Translations under genes and position numbers: made by a program
Notes under the pieces: generated by a model
Told to the model about the DNA's origin: nothing
What the model saw: only the letters and a program-made list of their open reading frames with translations
Databases searched by the model: none
Source: an uncultured Chloroflexota bacterium
GTDB taxonomy: Bacteria > Chloroflexota > Anaerolineae > Caldilineales > Caldilineaceae
Assembly: GCA_903879975.1 (NCBI GenBank)
Contig: CAIRNL010000657.1
Coordinates: forward strand, 1 to 11,386
DNA: 11,386 nt
Direction of reading: 5' to 3'
Shown here: positions 7,249 to 11,386 of the stretch, one piece after another
Layout of the letters: every line of letters begins with the position of its first letter
How positions within the stretch are numbered: position 1 is the stretch's first letter

Positions 7249-9024
7249 TCAATCTCCGATCACCTGGCGTTCAATAGCCACGTACTCCTCCTGGTCCTTG
7301 AGTTGAAGCTCATAGATCTTGCGGTACGGGCCATCCTCGGCGAGCAGTTCGTTGTGGGTGCCGCGTTGGACGATGCTCCCGCCATCGAGCACGTAGATGC
7401 AACCTGCGTTCTTGAGCGTCACCAGGCGTTGAGCGATGATGAAGGTTGTCCGGTTGCGCATGAGTGTAGCCAGCGCTTGCTGGATCAGGTGCTCGGTCTG
7501 CGTGTCGACGCTGCTCATCGAATCGTCCAAGATCAGAATCTTCGGATCATAGAGCAAGGCGCGTGCAATGGCCACGCGCTGGCGTTGGCCGCCACTGAGC
7601 GTGATGCCGCGCTCACCCACGTGCGTGTCGTAGCCGTCGGGAAATCGCATGATGAAGTCGTGGGCATTGGCCGCTTGCGCCGCCGCCACGATCTCCGCAT
7701 CGGGTGCGCCCTCGATGCCATAGGCGATATTCTCCCGGATGGTGGCACTGAAGAGAAAAGGCTCCTGCAGTACCATACCGATGTGGCTGCGCAGGCTATG
7801 CAGCGTCATCGCGCGCACGTCGATGCCGTCGATGAGCACGCGGCCGTTCGACGGGTCATAGAAACGCGGCAGCAGCGAGACAATGGTCGACTTGCCGGAA
7901 CCGGTCGGGCCGACAAGCGCCACCGTCTGTCCCGGCGCGACATCGAAGGTCACGTCGTGCAGGACGCGGTCGCTGCCGCGATAGGAAAAGCCGACACGCT
8001 CAAAGGTAACACGGCCGGCGATGTGCTCCACCTCCAACGCATCGGGCGCTTCGACAATCTCCAGTGGCGTGTCGATGATCTCGAAGACACGCTGTGCGCT
8101 GGCCCCGGCAGTCGCCGCTAGGTTGACCAGATTGCCAAGCTGCTGCGCAGGCGCGTTGAGCATGAGCAAATAGGAGATCATGGCGAAAAGCGTGCCCACG
8201 CTGATGGCACCGTCGATGGCCATGGGGCCACCAAACCAGAGAATCAGAAAGGTACCCACTGCCAGGATAAAGGTGAAGAGTGGCCAGTAGTTGCCCCACG
8301 TGCGGATGACACCCATACGCCGGCGGAACCACTCATCACTGTCACGGTCAAATTTCTCGAATTCGTACGGCTCGCGGGCGAACGCCTTGACCACGCTGAT
8401 GCCCGTCATGCTCTCCTGCATGACCGTCGAGAGCAGACCCATCTGCTCCTGGATAGCCTTGAACATGGGATGCACGATGCCGCCGAAGCGCAATGCCAGC
8501 AGGATCAGCATCGCGATCGGGCCCAACGCCAGCAACGCCAGATAGACGTTTTCCCAAAACATGGCGGAAACCACGCCTACAATCAGCAGTACCACACCCG
8601 TCAAATCAAGCAGCCCAATACCGGCAAAACGCTCTGTCTCGCCAATATCACCCGTGGCGCGACTCATCAGATCGCCTGTATGCGCACGGTCGTAGAAACT
8701 GAAAGGGAGTTCTTGCAGTGCAATGTAGTAGGTATCGCGCAGGTCATAGGCGACACGATGGGTCATCCACTCGCCGTAGTAGCGCTGCAGGAAGCCGGCC
8801 ATCCCACGGACGACAGCGATGCCGAGGATCAGCGCCGCTGCGGCAAAGAGTGCAGCCGGGTGATTCTGCTCCAGCCCGTAATCGATGGCACCCTTGATAA
8901 TCTGGGGGATGAAGAGGTTGAGCAGCGTCGCAGCAAGCATGGCCAGATAGGCCGTGCCGAATTGCCACGGGTAGGGTCGCAGGAAGCCAAAGAGCCGGCG
9001 GTAGACGCTCAGTTTGCCTGTCAT
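7249..9024 (-). CDS. Heterodimeric multidrug ABC exporter, degenerate half (BmrC/YheI-like)
   Basis: The 591-aa half-transporter has a transmembrane domain at about 15-305 and an ATP-binding domain at about 335-570. Walker A is GPTGSGKST (372-380), the Q-loop Gln is 420, and the signature LSGGQ (476-480) is canonical. Walker B is ILILDD, with Asp501 where the catalytic Glu should be, and the H-switch position is Gln532 (IIAQR) instead of His. These two substitutions mark the non-hydrolysing site of heterodimeric exporters such as BmrCD, LmrCD and TM287/288. The start at 9024 was chosen over the ATG at 9108 because GGAGG lies 8 bases before it, the longer reading would run through an upstream terminator hairpin, and exporters of this class begin close to the first membrane helix. 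It is first in a tight operon with the catalytic half. Confidence 0.94.
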   Translation of the reverse strand: MTGKLSVYRRLFGFLRPYPWQFGTAYLAMLAATLLNLFIPQIIKGAIDYGLEQNHPAALFAAAALILGIAVVRGMAGFLQRYYGEWMTHRVAYDLRDTYYIALQELPFSFYDRAHTGDLMSRATGDIGETERFAGIGLLDLTGVVLLIVGVVSAMFWENVYLALLALGPIAMLILLALRFGGIVHPMFKAIQEQMGLLSTVMQESMTGISVVKAFAREPYEFEKFDRDSDEWFRRRMGVIRTWGNYWPLFTFILAVGTFLILWFGGPMAIDGAISVGTLFAMISYLLMLNAPAQQLGNLVNLAATAGASAQRVFEIIDTPLEIVEAPDALEVEHIAGRVTFERVGFSYRGSDRVLHDVTFDVAPGQTVALVGPTGSGKSTIVSLLPRFYDPSNGRVLIDGIDVRAMTLHSLRSHIGMVLQEPFLFSATIRENIAYGIEGAPDAEIVAAAQAANAHDFIMRFPDGYDTHVGERGITLSGGQRQRVAIARALLYDPKILILDDSMSSVDTQTEHLIQQALATLMRNRTTFIIAQRLVTLKNAGCIYVLDGGSIVQRGTHNELLAEDGPYRKIYELQLKDQEEYVAIERQVIGD

Positions 9025-9091
9025 ATCGATCTCCTCCACTGTGCGCCGATTGGAGAATTTCTCGAGCCGGCGATGCGCCAGCCACAGCAAA

Positions 9092-9124
9092 GAAAAAACC
9101 GTGGGCACGATCCCCGCCCACGGT
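9092..9124 (-). terminator. Intrinsic terminator in the exporter operon leader
   Basis: On the minus strand, ACCGTGGGC (9124-9116) pairs perfectly with GCCCACGGT (9106-9098) across a 9-base loop and is followed at once by T6 (9097-9092, counting the first T paired in the stem separately). It lies about 74 bases before the exporter start codon and about 250 bases after the predicted transcription start. It therefore interrupts the operon's own leader, the position expected of an attenuator rather than of a terminator for the distant GNAT gene. Confidence 0.85.
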
Positions 9125-9372
9125 CCGGTTAAAAGTGCAACTACCCAGTTCAGCTCACCGTTCGATGTTGGGACAACGCCATCCCATCGCAGCCAGACGC
9201 CGCACCGACAGTCCGGCGATGCCTTCTTGCATCACTGCCCTGACTGGGCACGCAGGGAACAGAACCACACCCCACACTCCAGAGTTACTGCACGATGATC
9301 GTCGTATCAACAGATTTGTACGCTGATCGGAACAATCTTCAAAAACACCCAGTTACAAATAGCTGACTACAA
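9098..9372 (-). ncRNA. Leader RNA of the exporter operon, probable transcription attenuator
   Basis: From the predicted start near 9372 the leader contains, in order: a small ORF; hairpins GCCC/GGGC (9249-9246 with 9240-9237), GATGC/GCATC (9233-9229 with 9222-9218), GCCGGAC/GTCTGGC (9217-9211 with 9198-9192, one G-U pair), and CGATG-GGA/TCC-CATCG (9189-9182 with 9173-9163); then the terminator. ACGGT (9161-9157), at the small ORF's stop codon, can pair with the terminator's 5' arm ACCGT (9124-9120), a possible antiterminator. Pairings were found by eye; no folding energies were computed. The mechanism is inferred by analogy with the Bacillus bmrBCD leader. Confidence 0.55.
9155..9268 (-). CDS. 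Candidate leader peptide upstream of the exporter attenuator
   Basis: This is a 37-codon ORF starting GTG at 9268, with GGAG (9280-9277) 8 bases upstream. An in-frame ATG at 9232 with a weak AGGG site would give 25 codons. It ends at TGA (9157-9155), 30 bases before the terminator stem. The peptide starts VVLFPACPVRAV and ends WRCPNIER; it has no signal peptide or known domain. The frame has no stop back to a TAA near 9355, so an even longer reading is possible. Codons 15-24 overlap the CGATG/CATCG hairpin, counted from the ATG. A ribosome paused here would change which hairpins form. Homologues would be needed to confirm translation. Confidence 0.4.
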   Translation of the reverse strand: MVLFPACPVRAVMQEGIAGLSVRRLAAMGWRCPNIER

Positions 9373-9378
9373 CACCAC

Positions 9379-9407
9379 ACAATAGCAGCTTGGCGCTGCA
9401 CTGTCAA
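9379..9407 (-). promoter_or_regulatory. Sigma70-type promoter of the exporter operon
   Basis: On the minus strand, a perfect TTGACA (9407-9402) is followed after 17 bases by TATTGT (9384-9379; 5 of 6 match). Transcription should start near 9372, giving a leader of about 350 bases before the exporter ATG. The -35 box lies within a small inverted repeat, GTCA-N4-TGAC (9403-9414), a possible operator site. Confidence 0.72.
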
Positions 9408-9450
9408 AAATGACCCGCACCCCCACCAAAGGGATACTCCGTGTAGTCGA

Positions 9451-10233
9451 TCAGCCCGCTGGGGGCTGGATGCGATAATGGTAGTCGTAGGCCGTCACAA
9501 AGCCGGCATGGGCGTAGAGAGCCTGGGCAGCCGCATTGCGTTGCATGACCTGCAGATAGGCGTCTTGAGCACCGTAGCGCTGTGCCCATATCGCCAGCGC
9601 GCGCAGGATGGCGCTGGCCGCACCCTGGCGCCGAAACGCCGGACGCGTCCCCATGCAGTAGATGCCGAGCCAGCCTGCCTCTACCACGCCGAGTCCCACA
9701 GCCGCAGGGTTACCCCCGGCACGCAGCACGACGTAGCCGCTGGGCGCAGCGATGCGCTGCAAGATCGCGCGGCGCTGCGCCGCCGCATGGCCGCTCACTG
9801 CTTCCAACTCGCAGTGTAAATCAAACCAAAGTGGGTCGAATTCCTCGCTCACCTCGACCTCGACCGCAGTGTGGCGGCGCAGCGCGTGCAGTCGATCGAC
9901 CAGGGTGGCCAGCGATGCAGTCTGCACGTGCGTGTGCGCGTCGGCGACGTACCCGCGGGCGTCGAGCAGCGTGTCGAGATCAGCCGGCTGCACAGCATCG
10001 CAGATCTGGAAGATAGCCGGGAGGTTGCGCTCGGTATAGAATTCCTCTGCACGCGCCAGCTTGACAGCCACGACCGCGCGCCCATCGTCGTCGTTGGCCC
10101 AGACCGAATTGGCGCGCCGCGTGACCCCACCCGTATGGCGTAGCCGCCAGCCGTGACACGCTTCGATTTCGGCCGCTGGCCAGGCGTTGGCGGCGATGGT
10201 TTCCAGGATAAGGATGGTTTGTGGGTCGGTCAT
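9451..10233 (-). CDS. GNAT-family N-acetyltransferase
   Basis: The product is 260 aa from the chosen start. An N-terminal region (about 5-120) has the GWRLRHTGGVTRRANSVW segment typical of a two-part GNAT subfamily. The C-terminal GNAT fold (about 125-255) carries the acetyl-CoA pyrophosphate-binding motif A as FRRQGAASAIL (200-210, R/Q-x-x-G-x-A) and a motif B as LQVMQRNAAAQALYAHAGF (227-245). It should transfer an acetyl group from acetyl-CoA to an amine in the cytoplasm; the acceptor is unknown. The reading could begin nine codons earlier at 10260. The inner ATG at 10233 was preferred because the family usually begins close to the ETIAANAWPA segment; neither start has a strong ribosome-binding site. 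It ends 44 bases before the exporter promoter with no clear terminator between. Confidence 0.85.
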   Translation of the reverse strand: MTDPQTILILETIAANAWPAAEIEACHGWRLRHTGGVTRRANSVWANDDDGRAVVAVKLARAEEFYTERNLPAIFQICDAVQPADLDTLLDARGYVADAHTHVQTASLATLVDRLHALRRHTAVEVEVSEEFDPLWFDLHCELEAVSGHAAAQRRAILQRIAAPSGYVVLRAGGNPAAVGLGVVEAGWLGIYCMGTRPAFRRQGAASAILRALAIWAQRYGAQDAYLQVMQRNAAAQALYAHAGFVTAYDYHYRIQPPAG

Positions 10234-10328
10234 TGCAATATTCCAGGAAGCAACATTCACATTCTGTAGATTTTTTCGCCCAGAAGGAGCGGAATCGCGT
10301 CGTTGCGCAGGTGGGCTGCTCGTAACGC

Positions 10329-10337
10329 ACTATACCA
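10329..10337 (-). promoter_or_regulatory. Extended -10 promoter for the GNAT gene
   Basis: TGGTATAGT reads on the minus strand (10337-10329): an extended -10 element, TG-N-TATAGT, about 96 bases before the GNAT start at 10233. No good -35 hexamer is present at the right distance, which extended -10 promoters can tolerate. Its -35 zone would overlap that of the divergent methyltransferase promoter. Confidence 0.45.
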
Positions 10338-10349
10338 CAGGCCGGTCGC

Positions 10350-10379
10350 TTGGGTCTCACCGAGTCACTGTGCTACACT
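10350..10379 (+). promoter_or_regulatory. Extended -10 promoter for the methyltransferase gene
   Basis: TTGGGT (10350-10355) is followed after 18 bases by TACACT (10374-10379), preceded by TGC to make an extended -10. Transcription would start near 10386, giving a 5' UTR of about 100 bases with no obvious structure or ORF. Confidence 0.45.
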
Positions 10380-10488
10380 CGACAGGCGTTGCAAGTCGCA
10401 AGGGGCGCGCTGGAAGGGCATCCCGGGCGGGCAACTCCGTCATCCAAGAACGCTCATTCAGGGTGCTCCGAGACAAAGGATCATGTAC

Positions 10489-11382
10489 ATGGTGGCACAA
10501 CCAGGCGGCGACTACCAACTGCTCGACTCCGGCAATATGCGCCGGCTCGAACGGATCGGCCCATACCTGTTGGTGCGGCCGTCGTTGCAGGCTATCTGGC
10601 AGCCGCGGCGTATCGACAGCGACTGGGAGCGCGCCGACGGTGTCTACGAGCGTTCCGCCAACGAAGACGGCGGACGCTGGAAGTTTGCGCGCAAGGTCAA
10701 CCGTGAGTTCGAGGTGCTCTACGGCGACCTGCAATTTCACCTCAAGCTGACCAACTTCGGCCATTTGGGGCTTTTTGCCGAACAACTGGAGAACTGGAAC
10801 TGGATGCGCACCGCAATCCGTGCCCGGCTGGCGCGCACTAACGATCGCAACCTATACGTGCTCAACCTCTTTGGCTACACCGGTGGCAGCACGCTGGCAT
10901 GCAGCCAAGCCGGCGCACACTGCGTGCACGTCGACGCTGCGCGCGGTGTGGTGGATTGGGCGCGCAAGAACGCCGAGTTAAGCGGCCTCCAGGAGCGCCC
11001 CATCCGCTGGCTGGTCGAGGATGCCATGAAATTCGTCAAGCGTGAGGAGCGCCGCGGCCACACCTACCACGCCATCATCCTTGACCCACCTACCTTTGGC
11101 CGCGGCCCCAAGGGGGAGGTCTTCAAAATCGAAACCGACCTGGTGCCGCTCTTGCAGGCATGCCGTACCCTGCTGGCGCCCGATGCACTCTTCGTGCTCT
11201 ATAGCTGCCACACACCCGGCTTCACGCCCATTGCGATGCACAACCAGATCGACATCGTCGCTAGCGGGCGCAAGGGCACGGTAGAGACTGGTGAGATGTC
11301 GGTGGCCGAGACGCAGGCCGATGCCGGCCGCGCCCGCCTGCTGCCGAGCGGTGTCTACGCGCGCTGGCTGGCGGAGAGTTGA
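10489..11382 (+). CDS. Class I SAM-dependent methyltransferase (RlmI-like, PF10672 type)
   Basis: The product is 297 aa from the chosen start. A beta-rich N-terminal part (about 10-90) with GPYLLVRPSLQAIWQPR and FHLKLTNFGHLGLFAEQ leads into a Rossmann-type methyltransferase domain. Motif I is VLNLFGYTGGSTL (124-136, SAM glycine loop), an acidic residue after strand 2 is Asp149, Asp179 is in the EDAMKF segment, and motif IV is the catalytic-type DPPTFGRG (199-206). This layout belongs to the PF10672/COG1092 group, which includes 23S rRNA cytosine-C5 methyltransferase RlmI. The N-terminal PUA domain of RlmI is not evident and there is no clear catalytic Cys-Pro, so the substrate is uncertain, most likely RNA. 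ATG at 10489 has AGGA 8 bases upstream; ATG at 10483 is only 2 bases from it. The gene ends in PSGVYARWLAES, four bases before the window edge. Confidence 0.87.
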   Translation: MVAQPGGDYQLLDSGNMRRLERIGPYLLVRPSLQAIWQPRRIDSDWERADGVYERSANEDGGRWKFARKVNREFEVLYGDLQFHLKLTNFGHLGLFAEQLENWNWMRTAIRARLARTNDRNLYVLNLFGYTGGSTLACSQAGAHCVHVDAARGVVDWARKNAELSGLQERPIRWLVEDAMKFVKREERRGHTYHAIILDPPTFGRGPKGEVFKIETDLVPLLQACRTLLAPDALFVLYSCHTPGFTPIAMHNQIDIVASGRKGTVETGEMSVAETQADAGRARLLPSGVYARWLAES

Positions 11383-11386
11383 TGCC

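Noticed and set aside
7225..8121. 298-aa plus-strand ORF
   Set aside because: It is antisense to the conserved ATP-binding domain of an ABC exporter; its His/Asp/Arg-rich sequence is typical of a complement-strand shadow.
9131..9160. T-box-like sequence GAACTGGGTAGT just before the leader terminator
   Set aside because: It matches only the first part of the T-box motif; the NACCGCG half is absent, no convincing Stem I or specifier loop was found, and the downstream genes are drug-type exporters rather than amino-acid genes.
9451..10233. GNAT gene as an aminoglycoside resistance enzyme linked to the exporter
   Set aside because: It has its own promoter and is separated from the exporter by another promoter; nothing in the sequence points to an antibiotic substrate.
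10357..10785. 142-aa minus-strand ORF
   Set aside because: It overlaps the methyltransferase start and the promoter region on the opposite strand, has no motif, and its frame only stays open because of the high GC content.

Overview
This 11.4 kb window is about 55-60% GC and probably comes from a member of the Chloroflexota, perhaps Anaerolineae or Caldilineae. That placement is an inference. It rests on exported proteins with Pro-Thr-Pro spacers, a LysM protein with a long Ala/Thr linker and a fasciclin domain, and E. coli-like sigma70 promoters. No rRNA, tRNA, CRISPR array or transposase was seen. Seven protein genes are well supported: six on the minus strand and one on the plus strand at the right edge.

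Layout from left to right: (i) 1-128, a non-coding flank with a perfect 27-bp palindrome nested inside an 8-bp inverted repeat. (ii) 129-2078 (-), a secreted LysM-fasciclin protein with two copies of an unassigned beta-rich domain; it has a strong promoter about 200 bases upstream and a long, structured 5' UTR. (iii) 2428-3780 (-), a membrane-anchored or secreted protein with three Ig/FN3-like repeats and PTP-rich spacers. (iv) 3960-4628 (-), a HAD-family phosphatase or phosphoglucomutase-like enzyme. (v) 4707-5366 (-), a NarL/LuxR-type response regulator with an atypical receiver. (vi) 5379-7244 and 7249-9024 (-), two half-size ABC exporters. (vii) 9451-10233 (-), a GNAT acetyltransferase. 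(viii) 10489-11382 (+), a class I SAM-dependent methyltransferase of the RlmI-like PF10672 type, transcribed divergently from the GNAT gene.

The most interesting part is the exporter operon and its leader. The two half-transporters are 4 bases apart and have complementary defects. The first lacks the catalytic Glu (Asp instead) and the H-switch His (Gln instead). The second has a non-canonical signature motif (FSTGQ) but an intact Glu and His. This is the hallmark of heterodimeric multidrug exporters such as BmrCD, LmrCD and TM287/288. About 350 bases upstream is a near-consensus promoter, TTGACA-N17-TATTGT. Between promoter and gene lie a small ORF with its own ribosome-binding site, a run of hairpins, and a textbook intrinsic terminator (9-bp stem plus T6) about 74 bases before the exporter start. 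This matches the plan of ribosome-mediated transcription attenuation described for the Bacillus bmrBCD operon, here in a distant phylum. The response regulator gene lies 12 bases after the second exporter gene and is probably co-transcribed; the HAD gene may be as well.
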